Source of the DNA: Methanomassiliicoccales archaeon
Lineage (GTDB): Archaea > Thermoplasmatota > Thermoplasmata > Sysuiplasmatales > Sysuiplasmataceae
DNA length: 21,608 nt
Direction of reading: 5' to 3'
Assembly: GCA_027365715.1 (NCBI GenBank)
Contig: DAHXLZ010000291.1
Span: 1 to 21,608, forward strand
A model generated the notes under the pieces. The model did no database searches. It saw nothing but the letters and a program-made list of their open reading frames with translations, and had not been told where the DNA came from. Within the stretch, counting starts at the first letter, position 1. Each line of letters opens with the position of its first letter. Below, piece by piece: positions 6,842 to 14,404 of the stretch. The translations under genes were made by a program, and so were the position numbers.

Positions 6842-7693
6842 ATGATGTCAAATGTGTTTGTGAGCGCGGATAGATTGCTTGCGATCGAAAGCGGAGACAG
6901 ATTTCATGCAATCTCCTTCTCGTGGGATGGATATGAACCGCACTTCCTTGTTTATTCATTTCATAGCCATCAACTGAAGGAGGTAGAACTCGATTCCATT
7001 TCATTTACTGTATCAGATGAACAGCTCTGCGTAGGCAGCTTCAGAGCAGAAGGATATCGCCCGTGCCCCTTCAAAAGGCATGTCATTGGATTCGACCAGT
7101 GCGAGTTCTGCAGCAGAAGCACAATACCAATACAGAAGTGTCTCTTCGATCCGATATGCGATGGTGAGCTGTGCGACTGGGATCTGTGCAGGAGAGAACA
7201 TGTGGTCTATATCGCATTTTACGGCAACAAAACCAAAGTGGGAATGACAAGCAGCGGAAGGCTCACGGAACGTCTGATAGAACAGGGAGCGGATGCCTAC
7301 TTCACAGTTGGCACTTTTCACTCAAGAAAAGCCGCAAGAACGATGGAGAAGACCATCAGTTCTGGGCTGTCAATACCTCAAATGCACAGATCTGCCGACC
7401 TCCTGCAGGAGCTCAAGAATGGACCCGACTATACCTCAATTACAGAAATTTATCACAGAATTGGTGACAAGATTGCAAGGCAGTTCACCCTGACTCCTTC
7501 GGAGATCGTGTTACTGCAGGGATATCCCATCAGGCAGCCTCTGGAGTCATTACCCGCATACAGCAGCCTTATTGGTGCTCACGAGGGAGAAGTCTTGGGA
7601 GTCAAGGGAAGAGTGCTGCTGTACAAAAACCGCGACACAATCAGGGCACTCAATATGGCGGCAATCCCATCACGCTTCATGACACTCATCTGA
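6842..7693 (+). CDS. DUF2797 family protein
   Basis: This protein of about 283 residues matches what I know of DUF2797. It has a cysteine-rich N-terminal part (CPFKRHVIGFDQCEFC, CLFDPICDGELCDWDLC) followed by the segment HVVYIAFYGNKTKVGMT and RLTERLIEQGADAYF, which resembles a GIY-YIG nuclease core. No function is established to my knowledge; zinc and nucleic-acid binding are inferred. Adjacent ATGs at 6842 and 6845 could start it. However, a TATA-like CTTATAAG at 6824-6831 lies so close that transcription might begin near 6854, making GTG 6854 or 6860 leaderless starts. It follows kptA on the same strand. Confidence 0.8.
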   Translation: MMSNVFVSADRLLAIESGDRFHAISFSWDGYEPHFLVYSFHSHQLKEVELDSISFTVSDEQLCVGSFRAEGYRPCPFKRHVIGFDQCEFCSRSTIPIQKCLFDPICDGELCDWDLCRREHVVYIAFYGNKTKVGMTSSGRLTERLIEQGADAYFTVGTFHSRKAARTMEKTISSGLSIPQMHRSADLLQELKNGPDYTSITEIYHRIGDKIARQFTLTPSEIVLLQGYPIRQPLESLPAYSSLIGAHEGEVLGVKGRVLLYKNRDTIRALNMAAIPSRFMTLI

Positions 7694-7786
7694 AATAGAT
7701 ATTGGCACATATTCCAAACAATCCAGATACCGGCTGATTTAAATTCCAATTAGAATTAAACAAACACAAACGATGAAGAATTAGAT

Positions 7787-7818
7787 CGCGAGTACATGGG
7801 TATTTATCAAAGCTCGCG
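7787..7818 (+). promoter_or_regulatory. Promoter bracketed by an inverted repeat, ahead of the OCD/metF pair
   Basis: CGCGAG (7787-7792) and its exact complement CTCGCG (7813-7818) flank a TATA-like GTATTTAT (7800-7807) symmetrically, with 20 bases between the arms. ATG 7843 follows at the distance expected for a short leader. A dimeric regulator bound here would cover the TATA box. This is inference from symmetry alone. A second A/T-rich element (GATTTAAATT, about 7735-7744) could be another promoter. Confidence 0.4.
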
Positions 7819-7842
7819 GTTATTGACAGATGGTGTGAATAG

Positions 7843-8826
7843 ATGGCTGGAAGAATTTCGGTCTATACCGATGATGATATCGACCAGGTGGTTGCAATGG
7901 AAGAAACGATTAATGCGATCGTTTCAGAGGTTGAAGAGTTTATGCGTGACAAACGCAAAGGACTCGTTGTCTCGCCGCCCAGATTTACATGCGAAGCGAG
8001 CGAGGGCAAACTGGTTGTCACAGCCGGAGCCAGTGAGAGAAAACGGGAAATTGGATTGAGGGTTTATTCAACATACGGTCAGAACACACTCGAGCAACAG
8101 CTGACTGTCATCTATAACATGGATGGAGAAATCAAGGGCATTTTTGTCGGTGAGAATATAGGAAGATTGCGGACAGCCGCAATTAATGCAGTTGCTGTAA
8201 AACAGCTGTCCAGGCACGATTCCAGAACACTTGGAGTAATCGGGAGCGGTAAACAGGCCAGATCGGTTGTTCCGGCGATTGCAAGGGTAAGGGAACTGGA
8301 AAAGATAGTCGTCTTCAGCCAGCACCCAACACATGCGAAGGCATATTCCACTGAAATGGCGAAGGAACTGAAAGAGCTGGGACTCGACATATCGGTGTCA
8401 GGAGACGCCAGGAGCCTTGTTGCACATTCAGACATTGTGCTTACAGCGACAACATCTTCGACTCCTGTGCTGTTGCAGGAGTGGTTGAGACCCGGCCAGC
8501 ACATTTCCAGCATGGGTCAGAAATTCAGAGAGTCGCACGAAATTGATCCTGCAATAGTCAGATATGCGAACACGGTTTCTTCAGACTCTGTTCAGCAACT
8601 TAAGAGCTTTGGTTCACTGCTGTTTGTGGATGATGCAACCAGAGGAAGAATAACAGATTTGTCTGAACTGATAGATCACGGAGGGAGAAACGACGAAGAC
8701 ATCTCACTCTTCCTTTCGGTCGGTCTGGCCGGAACAGAGGTTGTTGTTGCAGGGCGCATTCTTTCGATAATCGAGAAGGAAGAGATTCAGGCCGGCCGTG
8801 GTACATTAATAAATCTGAAGAAGTGA
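7843..8826 (+). CDS. Ornithine cyclodeaminase/mu-crystallin family dehydrogenase
   Basis: This 327-residue protein belongs to the ornithine cyclodeaminase/mu-crystallin/archaeal alanine dehydrogenase family. The nucleotide-binding site is clear in TLGVIGSGKQARSVVPAI (GSGKQA at 134-139), preceded by the family motif GRLRTAAINAVAVKQL (RT at 110-111). The family's substrate-contacting lysine is usually in a GvKv-type segment; here it reads GLRVYST, with Arg73 in that place. Members include cyclodeaminase, alanine dehydrogenase and imine reductases, so the reaction cannot be assigned. ATG 7843 follows a candidate promoter. The stop overlaps the next gene's start, implying co-translation with the folate reductase. 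Confidence 0.88.
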   Translation: MAGRISVYTDDDIDQVVAMEETINAIVSEVEEFMRDKRKGLVVSPPRFTCEASEGKLVVTAGASERKREIGLRVYSTYGQNTLEQQLTVIYNMDGEIKGIFVGENIGRLRTAAINAVAVKQLSRHDSRTLGVIGSGKQARSVVPAIARVRELEKIVVFSQHPTHAKAYSTEMAKELKELGLDISVSGDARSLVAHSDIVLTATTSSTPVLLQEWLRPGQHISSMGQKFRESHEIDPAIVRYANTVSSDSVQQLKSFGSLLFVDDATRGRITDLSELIDHGGRNDEDISLFLSVGLAGTEVVVAGRILSIIEKEEIQAGRGTLINLKK

Positions 8827-9791
8827 TGGTGATTCTGCCTTTGACCAAGCACGATTCAGAAACGGCAGGCATAAGAGTCGTGGACAGCCTGAAGAATGTT
8901 CTGCAGTCTGGTAGATTTGCGGTCACATGCGAACTCGGGCCCCCTCAGGGATCCACGCTGGCGCCACTCGTGGAGAAGGCAGCCATGGTCAGGGGATTTG
9001 TAGATGCTGTCAACCTTACAGACTGTACAGGGGCCATGGTGAGACTTTCGAGCCTTGCTGCATCTCTTGCCGTTATGAGTGCTGGAATCGAGCCGATAAT
9101 GCAGATTACACTTAGAGACAGGAACAGGATAGGGATACAGAGCGATCTTCTCGGCGCTTCCGCCCTTGGAATTCACAATATTCTTTGCCTGTACGGCGAT
9201 ATGCCATCGGCTGGAAATGAAAAGGAGGCGAAACCGGTTTATGACATTAATACAGAAACACTCATTTCAGGCATAAGGAAGATGAGGGATGAATCGCTAC
9301 TGCTCGGAGGGGGAAAGATTTCTGTTCCGCCTGAATTCTTCATCGGTGCCGCGGCTTCGCCGGCTCATGAAGAGAGTGAAAAGAGGATTGAAAAAGTAAA
9401 AAGGAAGGTTGATGCCGGAGCCGAATTCATTCAGACACAGCCGGTGTTCGATCCCGGGCTCTTTGAGGAATTCATGCGCGATATGAATTCCAGCGGGATA
9501 AGTCAGGAATGCCGCATCATTGCCGGAATAATGCCCGTGAAATCACTGAAGATGGCCAGGCACCTTCGAGACCAGGTGCACGGCATAACAGTGACTGAAG
9601 AAGTTGTAACGAGAATGGACAGGGCGGTTTCCCAGGAGCAGGAAGGAATAAGAATTGCACTGGAAACAGTCGAGGCGCTGAAGAAGATTCGAGGTCTGGC
9701 AGGCATTCACATTATGACTGTTTCATGGGAGCAGGTAATACCAAAAATAGTTGAGGAGGCAGGACTCGCACCGAGAGCTGCCATCAGGTGA
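8826..9791 (+). CDS. metF: Methylenetetrahydrofolate reductase family protein
   Basis: This 321-residue protein is a TIM-barrel flavoprotein of the MetF family, which reduces 5,10-methylene- to 5-methyl-tetrahydrofolate. The catalytic glutamate lies in TCELGPP (Glu36). Later motifs are QITLRDRNRIGIQSDLLGA, LCLYGD (Asp125), the PPEFFIGAA segment, FIQTQPVFD (201-209) and AGIMPV. The N-terminal 15 residues are extra. ATG 8826 overlaps the preceding stop as TGATG; GTG 8823 is a minor alternative. It shares the folate theme with purH/folD upstream. A zinc-domain partner such as MetV is not seen nearby. Confidence 0.88.
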   Translation: MVILPLTKHDSETAGIRVVDSLKNVLQSGRFAVTCELGPPQGSTLAPLVEKAAMVRGFVDAVNLTDCTGAMVRLSSLAASLAVMSAGIEPIMQITLRDRNRIGIQSDLLGASALGIHNILCLYGDMPSAGNEKEAKPVYDINTETLISGIRKMRDESLLLGGGKISVPPEFFIGAAASPAHEESEKRIEKVKRKVDAGAEFIQTQPVFDPGLFEEFMRDMNSSGISQECRIIAGIMPVKSLKMARHLRDQVHGITVTEEVVTRMDRAVSQEQEGIRIALETVEALKKIRGLAGIHIMTVSWEQVIPKIVEEAGLAPRAAIR

Positions 9792-9815
9792 AGAAGAGAC
9801 GCTTAACGCTTCTTC
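9790..9815. terminator. Inverted repeat across two convergent stop codons
   Basis: GAAGAAG (9790-9796) and CTTCTTC (9809-9815) form a 7-bp stem around a 12-base loop, with two more possible CG pairs inside. It covers the end of metF and the end of the convergent DUF35 gene, so one hairpin could serve both transcripts. Archaeal termination mostly uses T-runs, which are weak here. Confidence 0.35.
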
Positions 9816-10357
9816 TCCGCACCTGCAGACGGGACAAACCACACGTCCCTGACGAGATATTCCGGTCGTCTGGCAAACCTGGCCTCTACCGGCATTCCGA
9901 TGTAGATATCGCCTGATTTGCAGTCCTTGAGTCTTGTCATGAAGAGACTGTTCACTCCGGCGAACTCGACAAGCGCAAGGTTATAAGGGGTTTCCTTCAG
10001 AAATGCCTCACCTCCGAATTCACATGTGGTCCATGAATGAACCTTTCCCTTTCCCGGAAGCAATTTCCAGGAGGTGGGTTCACCGCAATACATGCAGTGG
10101 CTCCTTGGCGTTGCGAACACATAATTGCACCTGTCGCACCTGGAACCGTATAATTTCCCTTCCGCGAGACCCAGAAAAAATCTGGAATCGTTTGCATAGC
10201 TGTGAATGTAATTCACCGAATAAGGGAAATTTATCACGAGCTGGTCGCCGTATTCCTTTTCCCTGTATATGGCTGCACCGCTTCTCGAAATTTCATCCAT
10301 CACATCTCTGTATTTCCTGAATTTTTTCAGCTTTCTGTTCTGTGCATCCGGTACCAT
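9803..10357 (-). CDS. DUF35 zinc-ribbon/OB-fold protein, thiolase partner
   Basis: This 184-residue protein has the rubredoxin-like zinc ribbon of DUF35 proteins, CDRC at 74-77 and CMYC at 88-91, followed by the OB-fold part (GKGKVHSWTTCEFGGEAF, LALVEFAGVNSLFM, GMPVEARF). DUF35 proteins pair with thiolase-like enzymes, as in the archaeal acetoacetyl-CoA thiolase/HMG-CoA synthase complex and actinobacterial steroid aldolases, where they shape the CoA-substrate channel. Its start codon directly follows the thiolase stop (TAA then ATG), so the two subunits are almost certainly made together. The first 60 residues form an N-terminal extension usual in longer members. No HMG-CoA synthase gene is adjacent. 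Confidence 0.9.
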   Translation of the reverse strand: MVPDAQNRKLKKFRKYRDVMDEISRSGAAIYREKEYGDQLVINFPYSVNYIHSYANDSRFFLGLAEGKLYGSRCDRCNYVFATPRSHCMYCGEPTSWKLLPGKGKVHSWTTCEFGGEAFLKETPYNLALVEFAGVNSLFMTRLKDCKSGDIYIGMPVEARFARRPEYLVRDVWFVPSAGAEKKR

Positions 10358-11755
10358 TTATCTCACCGCCTCCAGTATTGAAACAGTAACCGCACTTCCG
10401 GTCCCCGCATGTGAGTGAATTGCTCCCCGTTTCGGATTCTTTATCTGAAGCGTGGAATCGCCGAAATGTTTCTCTATGGTCCGCTGAAGCTGCCAGAGGG
10501 CGAATACAGCCTGCATGAGCCCTGTCGCACCAACCGGGTGACCGCATGCTATCAGGCCCCCGGAAGGGTTCACGGGCATCTGGCCGGCAGCAGGAACCGC
10601 CAGCCCGTAATCCACACCGGCAAGAAAAGGTTTCCCGCTCTCAACAAAATCATAGCCTTCCCCGTACTTGCACAAACCCATGTCCTCGTATGTCTGTATC
10701 TCGGAGGATGCATATGCGTCGTGAAGCTCGATGAAATCAATAGCCTTTAATGGATTCACGATACCGGCGGCCGCATAGGCTTCGATGGATGCGGCCCTTC
10801 CTGCCCTGAAAGAGTGAACGCCCGGATAATCAAGTCCTTCGTAATCCGCCTTTTTCTCATGATTCATCAGCGGTACTTCGCCAAACGGCCTGTCAGCCAG
10901 ACGCATGGTATCGGTTCCACAGCCGACGCCACTTATCAAAACCGGTCTGTCGGTGAGGCGAAATGCCTCCTCCTCGTTTGCAATTATGCCGACTGCGGCT
11001 CCATCACTCATCGTGCATATCATTTCCCGGGTAAGAGGATAGGAAATCATTTCAGAGGATATTACATCATCCACAGTCAGCCGTTTCGGATACTGTGCAT
11101 ATGGATTATGGATAGCGTTTATGTGATTTTTAACTGAAACCAGAGAGAGAATACGACCCGCCTCATTGAATGCAAGCCGCTGAGCTTCCCTTTCGTTTTT
11201 AATGTGGGCAAACCTGCCCTTTCTCAAATATTCGTATATGTGCCTCGTCACCATCAGCGCGTAGTAACCGCTGTAGAAACCGCCGATGGGATAATCAAAA
11301 TTCGTATCGGACGCAAGCGCAATAAATTCATTACCCTTCCATGTCTGAACCCTGGACATTGTTTCAAACCCTGCAACAAGGCATATGTCCATTCTGCCTG
11401 AGGCCACGGCTTCAAAACCAGATTGAAAAACTTCTCCGCCAGTCGCACCACCCCACTCAATCCGCATACTGCTTCTGGGATTCAAACCCAGATAATCCTG
11501 CACCATGCTTGCGGCCTTCAGCTGCCTTGTGAAGTGGTCGGAAAAATATGATATTCGCGTACCGTCGATGTCCTTCTTCTCCAATGAAGGAACATCGTTC
11601 ATTGCATAATCATACGCCTTCTTAACCATATAACGGAAATCCATTTCAGGATGCGCCTTCTTGAACTTCGTCACCCCTCCTGAAACCAGGTAGACCCGTT
11701 TGTTGAATCGTTTCTTTCCCTTTGTTCCTGTCCTGTAAGAACTGCTAATTGCCAT
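10358..11755 (-). CDS. SCP2-type thiolase-like protein lacking catalytic cysteines
   Basis: This 465-residue protein has the SCP2-type thiolase layout: VYLVSGGVTKF near the start, FEAVASGRMDICLVAGFETMSR (114-135), IDFIELHDAYASSEIQTYEDMGLC (339-362) and NPSGGLIACGHPVGATG (396-412). Functional SCP2 thiolases carry a nucleophilic Cys in NNNCATGS and a second Cys in HDCF. Here these read EWGGATGG (Gly103) and HDAY (Ala347), while His345 and His406 are kept. Claisen condensation chemistry is therefore doubtful; an aldolase-type or non-acylating role with its DUF35 partner is possible. ATG 11755 fits a leaderless start, with TATA-like GTTTAATTA about 30 bases upstream; GTG 11758 is adjacent. Confidence 0.88.
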   Translation of the reverse strand: MAISSSYRTGTKGKKRFNKRVYLVSGGVTKFKKAHPEMDFRYMVKKAYDYAMNDVPSLEKKDIDGTRISYFSDHFTRQLKAASMVQDYLGLNPRSSMRIEWGGATGGEVFQSGFEAVASGRMDICLVAGFETMSRVQTWKGNEFIALASDTNFDYPIGGFYSGYYALMVTRHIYEYLRKGRFAHIKNEREAQRLAFNEAGRILSLVSVKNHINAIHNPYAQYPKRLTVDDVISSEMISYPLTREMICTMSDGAAVGIIANEEEAFRLTDRPVLISGVGCGTDTMRLADRPFGEVPLMNHEKKADYEGLDYPGVHSFRAGRAASIEAYAAAGIVNPLKAIDFIELHDAYASSEIQTYEDMGLCKYGEGYDFVESGKPFLAGVDYGLAVPAAGQMPVNPSGGLIACGHPVGATGLMQAVFALWQLQRTIEKHFGDSTLQIKNPKRGAIHSHAGTGSAVTVSILEAVR

Positions 11756-11780
11756 CACCGTTTCCGGAATGCAGCGGCAA

Positions 11781-11789
11781 TAATTAAAC
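11781..11789 (-). promoter_or_regulatory. TATA box of the thiolase/DUF35 operon
   Basis: Minus-strand GTTTAATTA is centred 30 bases before ATG 11755, matching a leaderless archaeal promoter. Confidence 0.5.
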
Positions 11790-11870
11790 GAGTCGCCGGA
11801 AAAGCATGCCGGATGCCTTCAATCCAAGTCAAATATTCGCACAGGATTCCAGCAAAGGGCCCTGGACCGT

Positions 11871-13019
11871 TCAGTTCAGATCATTAAACACTTCCCTGGC
11901 TATTATCAGTTTTCTTATTTCGGTTGTTCCGGCTCCAATTTCAAGGAGTTTTGAGTCGCGCATCAGTCGTTCCACGATGAACCCGCGCATATATCCGTTT
12001 CCACCCATGATCTGAATCGCATCAAGTGCGCTTCTGGTGGATGCTTCAGCGGAATACAATATCGCCGAAGCAGCTTCTCTGTTCCTTCCCTTCTTCCTCT
12101 GCAGAGCATTTAGCGCCTTGTACATGAGCAGTCTGCTGGCCTCCTGATTCACCCACATCGTGGCGATCTTCTCCTGAATCAATTCAAATTCCGAAATTGG
12201 CGAGCCAAACTGTTTTCTGTTCATTGCATACCTGGCCGCAATATCCAGAACCTCATCCTGGATGCCCAGGGAGATGCTTGCGAGGACAGCCCTCTCGATA
12301 TTCAGACCGGACATCACAATAGAAACGCCACCATTTTCACTCCCTACAAGATTGACTTCAGGAACTGCACAATCGTCGAAATAAATCTCCCCGGTTGGTG
12401 AACCGCGCATACCCATCTTGTCGAACTTCTTCCCCCTTTTGAAACCATGTGAAGCAGCCTCCACAACAAATGCGCTTATCCCCTTTTTCTGCAAGTCCGG
12501 ATTGGTCTTCGCATAAACAAGGCAAATATCCGCGACAGGTGCATTGGTTATGAATGTCTTAGAGCCGTTTAAAATGAAATGATTGCCCGTCCTTCTTGCA
12601 GTTGTTCTCATTGCCAGAGAATCGGAACCGGATTCCCGTTCAGTGAGTCCAAGACAGCCAATCAGTTTGCCTGTTGCGAGTCCCTGAACATAAGAATCTA
12701 TTTGCTCCCGGCTTCCGTTGCGGAAAAGATTATCCAGACACAGGTTTGAATGAGCGCCAACGGAGAGCGCAAATGCAGGTGAAACACGTGCGAGTTCTTC
12801 AAGGCATATTGCCTGGGAGATGTAATCCAGACCGGCTCCACCATATTCGGTAGGAATAGTGATACCCAGCATGCCGATGTCTCCCATTTTTCTGAAAAGG
12901 TCATCGGGAAAGTAATCATCGGTGTCCATTCTTTCCGCAACTTTTGCAAGATCACTTCTTGCAAACCTCCTTACGGTGTTTCTGACCATCTCGTGCTCTT
13001 CGCTGAGCTCGAAATTCAT
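11871..13019 (-). CDS. Acyl-CoA dehydrogenase, isovaleryl-CoA type
   Basis: This 382-residue FAD enzyme oxidises an acyl-CoA to the 2-enoyl-CoA. Family blocks are visible: LGLTERESGSDSLAMRTTA (123-141), NGSKTFITNA (151-160), KMGMRGSPTGEIYFDDCAVP (201-220), the RKQFGSPISEFELIQ block (268-282) and QIMGGNGYMRGFIVERLMRD (336-355). The usual C-terminal catalytic Glu is absent (EIGAGTTEI, Ala363), while a Glu is present in LNIERAVLA (Glu242), the position of the base in isovaleryl-CoA dehydrogenase. That points to leucine/branched-chain catabolism. ATG 13019 has an A/T-rich promoter element about 35 bases upstream. It lies 115 bp downstream of the thiolase start and probably has its own transcript. 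Confidence 0.9.
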   Translation of the reverse strand: MNFELSEEHEMVRNTVRRFARSDLAKVAERMDTDDYFPDDLFRKMGDIGMLGITIPTEYGGAGLDYISQAICLEELARVSPAFALSVGAHSNLCLDNLFRNGSREQIDSYVQGLATGKLIGCLGLTERESGSDSLAMRTTARRTGNHFILNGSKTFITNAPVADICLVYAKTNPDLQKKGISAFVVEAASHGFKRGKKFDKMGMRGSPTGEIYFDDCAVPEVNLVGSENGGVSIVMSGLNIERAVLASISLGIQDEVLDIAARYAMNRKQFGSPISEFELIQEKIATMWVNQEASRLLMYKALNALQRKKGRNREAASAILYSAEASTRSALDAIQIMGGNGYMRGFIVERLMRDSKLLEIGAGTTEIRKLIIAREVFNDLN

Positions 13020-13050
13020 GATTATACCCGAAAGACAATAGTGTTATGGA

Positions 13051-13058
13051 TAAAAATA
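13051..13058 (-). promoter_or_regulatory. Putative TATA box of the acyl-CoA dehydrogenase gene
   Basis: Minus-strand TATTTTTA is centred about 35 bases before ATG 13019, giving a leader of roughly 8-10 bases. The match to consensus is moderate. Confidence 0.4.
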
Positions 13059-13059
13059 G

Positions 13060-13392
13060 TTGGACGTGCCGATAATGCAGCTTTGCACTGAAATTTACCG
13101 GAAACCGGCGTCAATGCGGAATCGGTATCATCAGATCTGGAAAGCATTATGCGAAATATGCCTTGCCCACTTTGCAGGTTATTACCAAAGCGGGCAGAAT
13201 CAATAACACGACATTCCAGCCTTCCGGCCTTTGAAACATTCTATCCTGCCGGAAGCGGTCACATCTGCGTTCAATCCGGCAAAGTGAAAATGCAGATCCG
13301 ATAGCGGAAATGAGCGTTTCCAGATGCTGACTGGAGGAATTTTCACTGCAAGGCGTCGCCTGAAACAGGCAAAACAATTAAGCGTGGCTTCA
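13060..13392. other. Intergenic region with two inverted repeats, no supported gene
   Basis: About 370 bp separate the acyl-CoA dehydrogenase start from the ctaB stop. CTTCCGGC (13221-13228) pairs with GCCGGAAG (13248-13255) across 19 bases, and just downstream an ATCTGC/GCAGAT pair could form a second stem. Open frames here have no recognisable translation. It may be the ctaB 3' region, a small RNA or eroded sequence. Confidence 0.4.
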
Positions 13393-14214
13393 TCAGACAA
13401 ATCTGTAAGCAGTGAGAGACAAACTCGACATGATCAGCGAGATGAGAAATACAAACATATACGCGATGGACAGACGGAAGCTTCCCAGAAAAAATCTCCT
13501 GTCGTGCGACTTCAAAGCGGCAACTGAGCGTGTCAGAAGCAGAAAATTCATCAGACTTATCACGACAAGGTAGATTATAGAAAGACGGGAAACAAGATAA
13601 AGAAAATAAGTCACCGCCACCGTGGAAACATTGTATATGAGCGCGGATTTTGCTATACTCCCGGCATCCCTGAGGGAAGAAATGACCGGGATTCCCGCAG
13701 CTTTGTAATCCTCACTGTAGTAAATCGAGAGTGGCCAGAAATGACCCGGCTGCCACAGAAAGACAACCATGAAAATTAAAAATGGAATGAGCCAGTCAGT
13801 CTGAGAGTAAACTGACCAGCCACCCAGAGCGGGAATAGCGCCGGATAAACCACCCCAGAGAACTGCACTTGGGGTCCTCCTTTTCAGATACAGAGTGTAA
13901 AGAACAATATAGAGTAATGAGCCCAACCCGATAATCAGCGCCGTCAGAGGATTGATCAAAACGAATGAAAGTGCTACCGACAGGATGAGCATAAACAGAC
14001 CGAACTGGAGCGCGTTGACAGGGCTGAGCCTGCCTGAAGGAACAGCTCTTCCGGCAGTTCGGGACATCTTTACATCAATATCCCTGTCAAAATAAGAGTT
14101 GATTGCGGCAGAACCTCCGAGTCCCATGTATCCCAACACTATCAGTTTGATCATGGAAAACGCAGGAACTGAGCTTCGTCCTGCGACAATGAGGGAGGCA
14201 ACTGCCACCAGCAA
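13393..14214 (-). CDS. ctaB: Protoheme IX farnesyltransferase (heme O synthase)
   Basis: CtaB attaches a farnesyl group to heme b, making heme O for terminal oxidases; it is a polytopic UbiA-type membrane enzyme. The first aspartate motif is NSYFDRDIDVKMSRTAGR (near residue 40), the second conserved loop is LKRRTPSAVLWGGLSGAIPALGG, and WQPGHFWPLSIYYSEDYKAAGIPV follows. TTG 14214 is only the first standard start in frame. Conserved coding continues upstream as DLVELTKPRLITAE, back to about 14280, with no ATG, GTG or TTG before a stop. An ATG at 14288-14290 lies one frame off, so a one-base frameshift or sequencing error near 14284 is likely. Its position after cytochrome b fits respiratory biogenesis. 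Confidence 0.85.
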   Translation of the reverse strand: MLVAVASLIVAGRSSVPAFSMIKLIVLGYMGLGGSAAINSYFDRDIDVKMSRTAGRAVPSGRLSPVNALQFGLFMLILSVALSFVLINPLTALIIGLGSLLYIVLYTLYLKRRTPSAVLWGGLSGAIPALGGWSVYSQTDWLIPFLIFMVVFLWQPGHFWPLSIYYSEDYKAAGIPVISSLRDAGSIAKSALIYNVSTVAVTYFLYLVSRLSIIYLVVISLMNFLLLTRSVAALKSHDRRFFLGSFRLSIAYMFVFLISLIMSSLSLTAYRFV

Positions 14215-14290
14215 TTCAGCGGTGATGAGCCGCGGCTTGGTCAGCTCAACGAGATCGGATATCCTCGACGTATCAGTTGCTAAATGCCAT

Positions 14291-14300
14291 TAATATAAAA
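14291..14300 (-). promoter_or_regulatory. TATA-like box ahead of ctaB
   Basis: Minus-strand TTTTATATTA directly adjoins the out-of-frame ATG 14288-14290. At usual spacing it would start transcription around 14267-14273, downstream of that ATG, in a region with no standard start in the CtaB frame. This makes the gene's true beginning unclear. Confidence 0.4.
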
Positions 14301-14404
14301 ACTCTGAGCCCTCCAGATTAACCATACACCGAAAGTGCAAACCTTCGAAAACCTGGTAAGCAGGTCGGAAACAATCAAGTCAAGAAGTTGTGTGGCTGAG
14401 GCAT

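Noticed and set aside
10415..10750. 111-codon plus-strand frame
   Set aside because: It is antisense to the thiolase-like gene, whose protein motifs cover the whole stretch.
13147..13377. 76-codon minus-strand frame in the gap before ctaB
   Set aside because: There is no recognisable domain and the frame spans the inverted repeats; nothing favours coding.
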